A stretch of DNA of 64,000 nucleotides, taken from contig OX439043.1 of NCBI GenBank assembly GCA_949317995.1, forward strand, positions 42,103,560 to 42,167,559. The letters are read 5' to 3'. The stretch is from Acholoe squamosa. Its lineage: Eukaryota; Annelida; Polychaeta; Phyllodocida; Polynoidae. This document shows positions 30,431-43,210 of this stretch, piece by piece. A program made the translations under genes and the position numbers. The notes under the pieces are model-generated. The model was not told the origin of the DNA. It made no database searches and saw nothing but the letters and a program-made list of their open reading frames with translations. Within the stretch, counting starts at the first letter, position 1. Each line of letters begins with the position of its first letter.

Positions 30431-33400
30431 GGTACAGGCTTCAACAGCACTGCCAAGATATTGCTGATAACGTTGACCAATATTCCGTATTAGTACCCAT
30501 GCCTCCTTTGTGAAAGATAAAGAGGCCTGCTCTATGGCACTGTAAGTTCTGAGGCGTCATAGGATATTGTTACTTCAGGTTGCCTGTTTACTATTAATGA
30601 GGGTAGATAATAATTTACCGTATTAGCGATGGCTACAACTGGGGGCTACCTGCTGGGCAATACTTATGCCAGGTCTAGCCCATGTCTTTCCTTGAGGGGC
30701 CTGTTTGGCAGACTTAGAGATATAATTCAGCACAGGGGTTTGGATTCATTTCCTTTTCAGTTTTGATTTGAAGGTTCCCATAAGATCACCTGCTGTTGAT
30801 ATCATCTTTTTTTCTTCTAAAGACAACCAACAATGATAAAGCCTGGGAGATATTTTGATGCATTTATTATAACTAGACGTCAATAACATACTAAAATGAA
30901 CCAGACTTTCGGGTTACCTCCTGGTATTTATAAATAATTTATCAAGAAATAGAAAAAGTTTCAGTGTTTTTTATGAAGAATTTAACGAGTCTAAACAGGT
31001 GGGCAGGAAAAGTCAGGGAATTTTGATCCGAGATTCCTGTGGACACCATACTACACTATGAGAAGCATTGCTACACCTGTGTGAAACCCTGCTTTAGTGT
31101 CAGTGCCACCTTAATACTTTATCTAATCTACCCTTGGTAGCCTATACTCAGTGTAACCAACCATAATAAATCCAATGAAGCCTAACTTCATTGTGATAAA
31201 TGTAAATGAATTTAGATTTATCCCTGCAGTGTACCGTTCTCTTAATGCTGTGTTAATGAGAAATGATTGCTCTGAGTATGGTGTAGGTCTGGTGTGTATG
31301 GGGGACCGTATGGGCTCGGAGTGAAACAGGTGCACATCATCGCCTTAGTGTAACAAGGTTGTACCTGCATATTTTAAGTTTTGTAGGAGAGGCAAATAAG
31401 TGTTGTAAACACACAGTTGACACAACCTTATTGCATTGGGACATGTAGGCACATATATCATAGGCAGAGCTTCGATACTTTCATAAAAGGTAGATCAGGG
31501 TCAGTAGATGTTAAAACAGAAGAAACCCCAATCTAATTTTACCAAAAGTTCAGTTACAACCTTGTTACACTGAGGTGACGATATAGGGCTAGGTTACCGA
31601 GGCAGTAGAATGCATCTGTAGATGTCTTGTGTTGGTCCATTTTAGGTGGTTGAGGCTGTAGGACCGTCAGACCCTAGCATGTCCTAAGATATATGACTAA
31701 ATCCCATGTATGCCATAATTTCCCTAGGATGAAACGATATCATTTAAGTGATGCATATCAATAGGACTGTTCGCAATTGGATATGGAATATTCAGGCAGC
31801 ATATGTAAAATTCCATTACTATATACATCAACGATCTCCACCCCTATAACAATACTTCCATAGCTCTCTCTATAAGCGTCATGAGGGTGCCTTTTGAAAG
31901 GTTTGATGAAGGTTGTTTACATTGAGACAATGCAGCTGCCTGATGCTATCTAATCTTTATGCCATTGTTATCCATGAATAGCATGGCCTGCCTCCAGAGT
32001 GTGAAGTATTGAATTAGGCAGCACAGTCTTTGTTGTTCTCCAGTTGGTGCTGCCTAATGAAAGCACCACTCTCCGCCATTTTGACAATCAATAATGATGT
32101 TATCATTCCTTTCCGCCAACTCCCATTTTAACACGTAATAAATTGTCGTTAAGCATTCATGGAAACCGGCGTTTTAAGTCAGCATTGGCATTGATTTCCC
32201 CTTTTCTTTTAATTAGAGTGTTGGCTAGATATAGTTATTCGGCCTTTTACAGGTAGTAGATAGCAATAGGCATAATACCATTAATTCTTATTGATAAGGC
32301 CAAGCAAAATAAAAGGTGTGTTCCCAGTAACGTAGCTTAAAGAGCTAGGGTCAGTAAGTCGGATTTTCTTCTTTTTTTTTCTTTTTTTTTTTACATTTAT
32401 ATAGGAAATGAGGGCACACATCAATGAATGTATCAAATTCTTTGATTTCATTGTAAAATAATGATGGGAAAATGACAATAAGAGAGAGGGGAAGAACACG
32501 AAGGGATACAGGAAAAATCCTCAAAAAGTAGTAAAAGATTTTATTTATTTGGCCTAATAAAGGATGGTTTTTTACTTCATCTTTAATCTTGCAATCTACT
32601 CTTTCAATTTCAAATTACAGTTGTTCCAAATGTAATTGAAGGAAAGAGATAAGGAAGAGATGCATGTACAGAATGAGTCATCATAGCGTTTATAGCAGTG
32701 ATAATTCTATACCATAGAAATACAACAAAACATTTGTATCGGAACTTGTTTTACTGAGCAGAATGTACATCAAAGAGTTAAGTTAAGTGCATCATGAATG
32801 AACATGTTTAATGACTTTACATTGTAGATATCAGTTCATCAGTTTTGCACCTACAGATCAACGTTTTACTCCAGTCGCCCTTTGGTTTGTAAGGTGATGA
32901 ATAATAGATATGATATGATGGCGATCCTGTAGGCATCAGTAAATAATATAAACTATGATTCATTCTGTAGATAGGTCCCCAGTGTAGGCCTATTGCCTCG
33001 AAGTACCATTGACATTTAGTGAGTTTCTTATGTGTGCTGCTCACGGAGCCGCCTGCGTGGCTAGTCCCAGCTCAAACACTGCCCGATGTGTTTCACCTTA
33101 AAAACCCAGCCCCTGCGAGGCTAGGCTTATTTGCATTATGAGCAGCTGCAATCTTCCTCCAGAGAAAAAGAGTGGCTCGCTATGTGATGAATGTAAATAT
33201 GTTGTGAATATGAGGCCAGTAGAGGGACCACAGCGTAGTAGAGGAGGGGTGTCGGTCATTAATGACTCGTCCTTGTCATGCATATGAGCTATTCAAGAAG
33301 GGGCATGTTGGATTCTCCTAGCATTATATCAACCCACGAGGTTGGACACTCTCACTCTCAATGCTCCTCTTAGACTGTCGTGTCAAACTCTGAGAGAATG

Positions 33401-34439
33401 CTGAAAAGCATTAAATTGCCATCATGAAAATGTTCCATGATCGCTTCTTAATTCAGTCAGTTCAAAGGAAACAATTATTTTGGCGTGAATTAAAAACTGG
33501 CTTTTTTTTCATCTTCTAGGTTATTCTTTCTGGCCAGGTTTTATGTGAAAGGGAAACATTTATTTAGGAACAGTGATTTTTCATCCCCAACATAACGCTA
33601 ATAATTGTAACGAGCTGTTTTCTCTTGACATGAAGGGCGCTTCATTTAGCAGTATGTTCAGTGCTAATTTGGTTCCTCCGATCCTCCAGGCACTACATGA
33701 TTTAATTCGACTCATACAGAAAAACTGGGGCATTTCCCTCGCCCTGGACGTGCTTCATTAAAAACATTTCTGTGTTGATCACAGTGGTACTGCCTGCTCG
33801 CTGTAATCAGCAGAGCATTGCGGCCTTTTGCATGACTTCTTACACTAATTGATATCCATAATGATGGAAATTGATGTGTCCTAATTTCCATTTCGAGTCT
33901 ACAATTAATCAGGATGTTCAACATCACACAGAGGGAAATTTATGCCCTTTGATATACCACACTACTGTAGACTACAACTACAACAGTAACCACTCCCGGG
34001 AACCACTCTTGTCTCCTCTGGGTGTCTGAAGAAACTTGACTTTTTGGGGCCAAAGTGTAGGGGGGGGCATATTTTGTCCACAATGTCTGGGATGGGGATG
34101 GGCTTGTTCCAACACCCCACCCCGTCTCTTTACATGAGCTAGGGAGGTGATTTCTCAGGTTTGAACTTTTGTTTTGAATTAGCAGACAAATCAAGGATAC
34201 AGACAAGTAGAGTCCAATTTGGAATCCATCACCAAAATATACGAATACGCTTGGTGCCTATAGTTCTGATAAAATCAGTCGGCCTAACGGAAAACAGAAA
34301 GGCGATATTGGTGTGGAACAAACATACTGTAGACCAGATGTAAAACGGGGATGTGGTCTGATGACCTAAAATGGACCCATGGCATATGCATGCTGGACCG
34401 GTGTTGTCACCAGGGGAGCTGTCAAATGGTGTAGGGGGT

Positions 34440-34546
<107 letters not shown>

Positions 34547-36319
34547 AGGGGAGGTAAGCAATCAGTGCCGAAAACGGTGTTAGAACCCAGACCACTAGTC
34601 CAGGGCTTGGGTCTGAGTTCTCATGCCTCCTCGTCTTATACCAATTGAAATAGGACAAGAGATGTTACAATTCCTATTATTTTATTCTTCTATTTTTTTT
34701 GGATAGATAGACCTTCAAGGTCAAATAATTGATCAATGTGCCCATCATATAATAGCTGCTCTATGGCTCATGATTTGACAGCATGAGAAAGATACCTACT
34801 CATTTAACTGTGCCAACGTCTTGATTTAAAGTTGGCATTGCATGTATATTCGATTGAGGATTGGATGGGTTTCTGGTCAGTGACTGAGGGAATTAAATGT
34901 ACACAGTGGACAGACAGAGTAGCTTGGTTTGAATAGGGAGATTGGTAGATGGAGTATAAAGGGGTGAATAAATGCACTTCTTCTACTATTGCCATATTCA
35001 CCTAGCAGCCGTTTTTATCTACTCATACCTCTGTGGTAGCTGCATAGCCTCCTCCATCATTTCGTCTGCTCACTGCCAGCATTAGGTTAATTGTCATTGC
35101 CAGGGGCGCCTTTGTATCGCTCTATTGTATGTGGGCAAATAGTCAAGCAAAATGTGTTACTCTTTGCAGCTCTGGATTGGTTTGATTGAAAAAAAAAGTG
35201 GATAAAGACGGTAAAGATATGATTATACATATTACCCATGACAAGTTCCAGGGTATAAAGATTTTGATAAAAATGAATGTTGTATTCATGTTTAGAGTTC
35301 ATTATCTCCCATACAAACATACATGTACAAATACATCCACTCAGTCGTTCTAGAGTGACCGTGTCATGGCTCATTAGGTATGGGAGTGAAGAGTTCCCAA
35401 TAAGCCATAGTAGCTCATGCCAGTGTCTTGTAAACCCATTCGGTCACTCAGCTAACCCTGTAATTTCAACCAGTTAAGCCTCCTCTTGAAATACCTAAAG
35501 TAGTGTTTTACCATTTATGGCAGAATGGCAGGAAACCGTACAATAGTACCCCGGATATAAGGAACACCTTACATATTCAACTCGAAAAGCGAGTTATAAG
35601 GAGACACCCTGGGGCCCTGCACTTTCAGTCATGTTGGTGGTGCGAATAAGTTGCACAAAAGATGGAAATTTTATATATAAGAGGTAGAATTACTTAATGA
35701 ATTTGTAGTGCCATCAAAGGAGGAGATATAGGGGTCTTGCAGGAAAAGGGATTTCATCAAGTTTTGTAAATTTTGAGAAATTCTCAATATTGTACAGACT
35801 CAGTTGGTTGGCAGCCATAAGACACTTTTTGCCTCCAATGGTGAAGGTATATGATGTTGATCCATGTATCAACTTTCCCGCCTTTTTCGGCAATGTGGTG
35901 CGAATAGTGCAGTTTTGGCGGGAGTTATGTGAATAGTGGCTTGGTGGTGCGAATAGCCTGTGTCAGGGAGTGCTTTTCACTTTTCGAGTTATCAGCAATT
36001 TATATTGCTGCATTATATTCTAGGGAGGAGCAGTAACGTCATAGAAACCAGCGGTGACATTATGATTATCAGGCTTATCTCCCCAAAGAGAAGAGTTCAC
36101 ATGAAGGGTTAAATTAAATAGGAAATGTACTAGAAATGGTGTTTAAACCGTATCTATACCAACCAAACCCAAACCCCAAATCCCTGCATCCCACAACTGA
36201 ACTGACCATTTTCCGATTCACCATCCATGCTTTTCTTCACTGTGTCCCTTCTCCCGTATCAAGTATGGCCCAATGAAAGCTTTCTCTGTTTTATTCCAAC
36301 TGGGAGTTGAGTCACTGGT

Positions 36320-36490
36320 AACCTGAAATGGCATCATAATATAGCCGGCCGGGCTCCTGTGGCAGCCACGTGTATGGCTAAATATTGGCAGTTACTCTGT
36401 ATGATTGCACGCTGTCTCCTGGTAGATGGGGTTTGATTGCAAGCCCTAGCCACACGCTTTCTGTGATTCCTGCAGAAATGAGCAGTCTTG
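36320..36490. repeat. Dispersed repeat, copy 1 (pair with 49,265-49,430)
   Basis: GAAATGGCATCATAAT, a GGCAGTTA.TCTGTAT segment and TTGATTGCAAG occur in the same order and orientation at 49,265-49,430. Both copies lie just outside the inverted-repeat arms. Boundaries are approximate. Confidence 0.6.
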
Positions 36491-38054
36491 TAGTTAAGTC
36501 TGAGAACATTTCCTTTTCCAATTCCATATCAGTTTCAGTTTCTGTTTTTTTTTTTTTTTCATGTAATTGTGGCTTAATGTGAAAGAGGCACTTGGTGAAA
36601 GATGTTGCTTATCAAAATTCCATTAAACTCAAGATATTTAGAATTGGTTTCATTACAGAGTGTGCACGACCCAAATTTCCTTACAATATGGTTGATGAGA
36701 TAAAACACAGACCTAGTCCCCGGACTCAATTCCAGCTATGGTAGACATAAAGCTTTTTTCTCAGTAGGATAACCTTAGAGCAATATGTGGTTAATCTCAA
36801 CATGACTACTGTAATAGCTCGCATATTTATAAGGTGTATCCTCAGTTCATGGCAGATCGCATATGAGGCACACGCAGGGCAAAATCAGCCAGTAGTCATA
36901 CATTGGGACTACTGACAAGATAGTTGTAAACTGTTAAGAGTCCATTTAGAGCTCCCTACTACTGACCACCATCTGCACATTTACTGGATATGCTTACCAT
37001 TCTTTGACATTTATCCATTTCCCATAAATATTCTATTTATGTTATAATGTTTCAGTGTTTTTCCTCTTTGAATTTTCAACTTGAATAATGGGAAGGTCCC
37101 CTATATAAGCCTATATGAAAATAAAGCAGCCCCCCCCAAACCAGGACCCCTTGGCCCCCCAGTAAAAATTTGCATATTACCCTGCTTACATCGTGCACAC
37201 CATGCAACCTTTGTACAACATTGTTGCTCAAGACATATTTGTTTCATTGAATTGCATGAGAACCATAGGGAGCTAAAGTCTGTAATCTGGACAGGCTATG
37301 AGATTTATATCAGGGAAGATATGTATCTATCTATATTTGTCTTACATATAACAGTTAATGCATAAATCAGCTTTGTTAAAATGGAGAGTACGCACGTAAT
37401 TCAGTTAATGGTATGAGCGCAATTCTGTTATTGAAATTGTCAACTACAACCATAATTCTCTGAATATGTATGACTGTAATTCAGTAAAATCTCACACAAA
37501 GAAAGCATGTTCAATGCACCTTCAAATTCAAAAAACTTCTAATACATGAGTTCACAGGAAAAAACTGTTTTATCAAGCAGTACATTTCCCTGTAGAGAAC
37601 TATCACAAATGAGCAGGAAAGTCCAGGATGGTTTTAGTTATCAAGTTGACTTGACAACAAAGGAGCTGAAATTGGTAAGAGAGAGCTGTGCAAATATACC
37701 TGGACCATAAGGCAGTGGATACTTCTTACTACAGTGGTCACTGCTATAGCACTGTATATTAAGTAGTCACTTGAATACTACTCTCTTTCTGTGCACCTCA
37801 TGCAGTTATCTATCAGCAGCCCACTGAATTTTTACTTTTCAATGAAGCTGATGCAGAACTTTATCTATCAGTGCCCATTGCATTGGTACTCCATTTGTCA
37901 GTGTTAATTCAGTGGTCAACTGTATTCTAACTGAAATGTCTTTAAGGCTGTCTGCACTTTTACTACATATGAAAGGAGTATGCAAACAGTTAAACTTACA
38001 CTGAAGCAGTTCTCTATTTGATTAAATATTTTGTGATATCATGCCAGTATGTAT

Positions 38055-38217
38055 CAGTGGTGGATTTAGAGGGAGGGCATGCCCCCCTTTTTCCCAGTAC
38101 TTAAGAGTTTATATATTTTGGACCCAAAAAATTGCCCAAAAATAGGGGTTGCACCCCCTCCTTTAGGTTCACGCCCCCTCCTTTTCCAAATCCTGGATCC
38201 GCCACTGTGTATGCACA
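38055..38217. mobile_element. hAT-like MITE, 163 bp, 5-bp target duplication
   Basis: Ends CAGTGGTGGATTTAGAGG and CCTGGATCCGCCACTG form inverted repeats. TGTAT is duplicated at 38,050-38,054 and 38,218-38,222. It is nested inside the CAGTA-rich element, which is itself inside arm 1. Confidence 0.85.
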
Positions 38218-38257
38218 GAAGTGGACAGTGTTTGACAGGGACTACTGACAGCTAGTT

Positions 38258-38330
38258 TGGGATGTTGCTCAGTAGTAGAATGTCCGCTTCACATGTGAAG
38301 GATCTGGGGTTCTCCACTCACCCATGCCAG
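38258..38330 (+). repeat. tRNA-like segment
   Basis: GTTGCTCAGTAGTAGAATG followed by CTTCACATGTGAAGGATC and GGGGTTC looks like a degenerate tRNA with D-arm, anticodon-stem and T-arm parts. It sits inside the CAGTA-rich element, as another tRNA-like segment does in copy 1 at 3,555. Probably a SINE head or tRNA relic. Confidence 0.5.
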
Positions 38331-38862
38331 GCAGTTTACAGCTTTATATAATAGTAATAGAAACATTCCCAATAGTAGTGTGAAAGAGCAGTGAATAGGT
38401 GGCCACTCTTCCCCTGCCCTTCAGTGACTCTGCAGTGAGCTGCTTCTTATGCACTGCAAGGGCAGGAAGCAGTGGGAAAGCAGTGGAATGCTGCTTTCCT
38501 ACTGGTATCTAATTTACATATTTCGGACATACTTTTTCTGGGCTGCTTTCCTACTCATTACCTTACCTGCTGCTGATGGACTGTATGATAGCTCCTAAAA
38601 TTCTTGGGTTGTGTTCAGTATGTTATAAGTGGACACTGTAAATGGACTGAATACCAACTGCAATATCACTGCAACCAGACTCTTTTCATACTCAGGGACT
38701 GCTTCTGGTACCCACTTCTTTTCTACTGCTTACACACTATTTTGACACTTCCTTTTTCTTCAGAAAGGGATAAAATGGTCGCATGATGAAATGGAGAAAG
38801 ATGACACCAACATTGAATGTACTACAAACGATGAATTAAATTAAATCTTTCACAGGGTTTTA

Positions 38863-39055
38863 CCGTATCGTCGTGTTTAAGCGCCGGTATTTGAATAAAC
38901 GACTGTCTTGTATAAGCGCCATGGGTAAGGGGGTGTTGAAATATCTCTTAAACACTGAAAACTGTATCCTGAATAAGTGCCTGTCTTGTGTAAGCACCAG
39001 GGAATTGAGGCCGCTAAAATAAAAACTGCCGAGGCGCTTGAACATGATGATATGG
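38863..39055. mobile_element. TA-flanked MITE (GTTTAAGCGCC type)
   Basis: Inverted ends CCGTATCGTCGTGTTTAAGC and GCTTGAACATGATGATATGG, with TA on each side. The homologous uninterrupted site on the opposite strand near 52,390 reads CAGGGTTTAAGTGTG (reverse complement), which confirms the insertion and the TA duplication. Internal AAGCGCC/TAAGCACC words resemble the other GTATAAG-type MITEs. Confidence 0.88.
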
Positions 39056-39814
39056 TAAGTGTGATGAAGGATATTGGTAGACGAGACTACAGGACTAGCA
39101 AATGGTGATCTAGATCCCAAAAACATATCACTACATCTGCTGTTGGATATTATTGTCACGATGGCCTTGGCCATTCGTGACGGTTTACTTCAGTATAGCC
39201 ATCGCTAAAAAAGTAGCCCATATTCGGAATTGCCACCAGTCTGCCAGCCTTGGCTATTCATTTTTTTTGTCCTTGCTCCTAAAACCTATGAACCCTAGTG
39301 TATTGGCTATTAGCAGTAGACCCATAATCTTTTAAATAGGCCTTGTACAAGTCTAATCCTCATGTTGTGACACCACTGGGAGTATAGCAGTAATGTGTTA
39401 GGCTCTACCTGTTCCTCATGGTCATGTTACAGACTGTGTGGTAGCAGCAGCATTGCTTTTGCACAAATGCTTCAAAATGACTTAATTTTGAAAAATGAAC
39501 CTACAAAATGACTTTATTTTGAAAAAATGAACCTAGTGATGTGTTGGACAAGCCATCTTGAAGATAATTTTGTATGGGAAGATTATTTCATTCATCTGTT
39601 TTTGTCAAAAGTTTGCTACATTCAGGATCCCTTCTACTCCTATCCTGGCCAGGCTGGACTCCGGCCAGTGGGCACTCAACTCTTGCCCTCCCACCATCAC
39701 AACCCCCCTCCCTACACTGTAAAATAAGTGTGTTGAACTTACACTGTCTAGCTTCTCAACACTACCACGACCCCCCCTACACTGTAAAAAATGTGTGTTG
39801 AACTTACACTGCCT

Positions 39815-41955
39815 AGCATTGATGCACATTTAACCCTTTATGGATGGCATGATGCATTGATGCACTTTTAACCCTTTATGGATATCATGATGCATAGATG
39901 TGCAGTTAACCCTTTATTGATGGCATGATGCATAGATGTGCAGTTAACCCTTCATGGATGGCATGATGCATTGATGCACATTTAACCCTTTATGGATGGC
40001 ATGATGCATTGATGCACATTTAATCCTTTATGGATGGCATGATGCATAGATGTGCAGTTAACCCTTTATTGATGGCATGATGCATAGATGTGCAGTTAAC
40101 CCTTCATGGATGGCATGATGCATTGATGCACACTTAACCCTTTATAGATAGCATGATGCATTGATGCACACTTAACCCCTTATGGATGGCATGATGCATT
40201 GATACACACTGAAACCTTTATGGATGACATGATACATTGGTGCACACTTAGACCTTTATGGATAGCCTGATGCATTGATGCACACTTAACCCTTTATAGA
40301 TAGCATGATGCATTGTTGCACACTTAACCCTTTAGGGATGTATTGATTCACACTGAACCCTTTATAGATTGCATGATGCATTGATGCACACTTAACCCTT
40401 TATGGATGGCATGATGCATTGATGCGCACTTAACCCTTTATGGATAGCCTGATGCATTGATGCACACTTAAACCTTTATGGATGACATGATGCATTGGTG
40501 CACACTTAACCCTTTAGGGATGTATTGATGCACACTTAACCCTTTATAGATTGCATGGTGAATTGATGGCACACTTAACCCTTTGTGGATGGCATGATAC
40601 ATTGATGCACACTTAACCCTTTATGGATGGCATGATGCATTGATGCACACTGAAACCTTTACGGATGACATGATACATTGGTGCACACTTAACCCTTTAT
40701 AGATAGCATGATGCATTGTTGCACACTTAACCCTTTAGGGATGTATTGATTCACACTGAACCCTTTATAGATTGCATGATGCATTGATGCACACATAACC
40801 CTTTATGGATGGCATGATGCATTGATGCGCACTTAACCCTTTATGGATAGCCTGATGCATTGATGCACACTTAAACCTTTATGGATGACATGATGCATTG
40901 GTGCACACTTAACCCTTTAGGGATGTATTGATGCACACTTAACCCTTTATAGATTGCATGGTGAATTGATGGCACACTTAACCCTTTGTGGATGGCATGA
41001 TACATTGATGCACACTTAACCCTTTATGGATGGCATGATGCATTGATGCACACTGAAACCTTTACAGATGACATGATACATTGGTGCACACTTAACCCTC
41101 TATGGATAGCCTGATGCATTGATGCACACTGAAACCTTTAAGGATGACATGATACATTGGTGCACACTTAACTCTTCATGGATAGCCTGATGCATTGATG
41201 CACACTTAACCCTTTATAGATTACATGATCAGCATTGATGCACACTTAACCCTTTAGGGATAGCATGATGCATACTTAAACCTTTATGGATAGCATGATG
41301 CAATGATGCACACTTAACATTTTATGGATGGCATGATGCATTGATGCACACTTAACCCTTTATGGATGGCATGATGCATTGATGCACACTTAACCCTTTA
41401 TGGATGGCATGATGCATTGATGCACACTGAACCCTTTATGGATGACATGACACATTTGTGCACACTTAGACCTTTATGGATAGCCTGATGTATTGATGCA
41501 CACTTAACCCTTTATGGATGACATGATGCATTGGTGCACACTTAACCCTTTAGGGATGTATTGATGCACACTTAACCCTTTATAGATTGCATGATGAATT
41601 GATGCACACTTAACCCTTTATGGATGGCATGATGCATTGATGCACACTTAACCCTTTATGGATGGCATGATGCATTGATGCACACTGAAACTTTTATGGA
41701 TAGCCTGATACATTGATGCACACTTAACCCTTTATAGATAGCATGATGCATTGATGCACACTTAACCCTTTAGGGATAGCATGATGCATTGATGCATACT
41801 TAAACCTTTATGGATAGCATGATGCAATGATGCACATTTAACCTTTTAGGGATGGCATTATGCATTGATGCACACTTAAACATTCATAGATGGCATGATG
41901 CATTGATGCACAGTTAACCCTTTATGGGTGACCTGCTACATTGATGCACACTTTA
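39815..41955. repeat. 38-bp satellite array 1, about 56 copies
   Basis: Units of 38 bp with GATGCACACTTAACCCTTTA and TGGATGGCATGATGCATT repeat head to tail, with many variants (TAGGGATGTATTGATTCAC, AGCCTGATG). Within it a ~403-bp higher-order block is repeated: the variant GGGATGTATTGATTCACACT recurs 403 bp apart, and so does CTTTGTGGATGGCATGATAC. A two-copy 66-bp direct repeat (ACACTGTAAAA...GTGTTGAACTTACACTG) lies just before it at about 39,710-39,815. Confidence 0.96.
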
Positions 41956-42078
41956 AGCATTATCATTAACCATGACAAAATACATGACCACGGCTATGTC
42001 ATGCTTAACTGATTTCCTTAATCCATCAAATACATGCCTCCTTTTTTTCTTGACTTGGATCCAATGAGAACTAAAACC

Positions 42079-42118
42079 CCCCGTATAAGACGCGCCTTAT
42101 ACGCGGGAGATTACGGTA
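42079..42118. mobile_element. Remnant of the GTATAAGACGC-type MITE
   Basis: About 40 bp remain: CCGTATAAGACGCGCCTTAT then ACGCGGGAGATTACGGTA, matching both ends of the MITE at 26,115 with the interior lost. It is a solo end or internally deleted copy. Confidence 0.7.
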
Positions 42119-43210
42119 GTAAATCATTAACCTTTTAAGCCAACGTGACATTACAGCTATGCTGTACCTTCAGAAATCATTAAAATTTTAAACAAATCTT
42201 AAATCAAAATTTTAGTCCCTTGAATTCTCGTTAGGGAACTTCTTATCTGCTCAGACTAATAATGTCCATTACAACAAAACCACCATGGGCTTTTGGTCTG
42301 TTTTAAAAAAGCTATTCTGGGGTAAAGCCTCCCACTCTTTCTGAGGTCATTATGGCTAACAGTTTCAACTCAAGAACAGATTAGGAACTTCAGGGTATTA
42401 TAGGGTGAAGGCCAAGGCAATGGTTCAGCAGGAAGAAGTACATGCAAATAAGTAATGGCTAGGGTCTTTTTGGCCATACCACTCCAACCAGGGACACAGG
42501 TGACTAGAGTTAACCCTTTGAAAACTGCTGATGGGATAGTGAGTTATTCCCATTGGTCAGCATGATGATCCAATGAAGTGCTGGGAAGTCTGTTTGCCTG
42601 CACTTCATTGTAGCACCATGCTAAGCTTTCATGCGGTATATCTTTTCCTCTGCTATCTTAATTGAATTCTAATGAGTGATTTAAATCAACAAATCAAAAA
42701 TCAACCACAGCTTCTGGAGTTATTGTCCTCCTGACTGTGTGGGAATTACGCTCATACTTTATCTGTAAGTGAGAATTACGCATGTACATGATCAAATGTG
42801 TCAGTTTTCCTTCCCTGAGGAGGGATGGCCGGGATTTATAGTGGCAGGGGATTTACTATGAATAGTAGTCACCATTCTAACACTTTTGAAAAAGGAATAT
42901 GCCATTTTAAAGCTAAAACATTGGAGTTAAACTGATACATTTGTCCAGAATTATGCACATACCTGTCATGAATTACGCACGTAGCATGACATGAGTGCAA
43001 ACTGAATTAAGCTCATACTTCAGAAACTTCTCCACCTTCTCAGATAAAGTCCTTAGCATTTGACACCTTAAATGACAGACCATTTGATAGGTCTAAACTT
43101 TATGCATATGTGGATGTAATGGCAACTCCTAAAATGCCTTCTAAGTATGTTAACTCAGACCCCTTCCCTATACCTAATTGAATTACGCTCATAGGTGTCC
43201 CACTGTGATG

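Larger units (their letters stand above)
37697..38763. mobile_element. CAGTA-rich TIR element, copy 2, nested in arm 1
   Basis: The insertion begins near CCTGGACCATAAGGCAGTGG, like the left end of the copy at 2,693, and ends before AAAGGGATAAAATGG. The homologous uninterrupted site lies near 52,497-52,505 on the opposite strand, so the span is bounded by comparison. The right end is diverged from copy 1. Inside are a tRNA-like segment at about 38,258-38,330 and a hAT-like MITE. Confidence 0.7.
37233..43210 (+). repeat. Dispersed repeat, plus-oriented copy (arm 1), interrupted
   Basis: Segments 37,233-37,696, 38,764-38,862, 39,056-39,150 and 42,228-43,210 match, in order, the reverse complement of 49,446-53,031. 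Matching words include GAATTGCATGAGAACCATAG, AGGGAACTTCTTATCTGCTC and GAAGGCCAAGGCAATGGTTC. The gaps are a CAGTA-rich TIR element, a TA-flanked MITE and a ~3-kb block containing the 38-bp satellite. No transposase frame is seen. The joined parts total about 1.6 kb. Confidence 0.85.

Noticed and set aside
35549-36010. Another MITE bounded by CTCGAAAAGCGAG and CTTTTCGAGTTATCAG
   Set aside because: The inverted words are short, no target duplication is visible and the rest does not pair.
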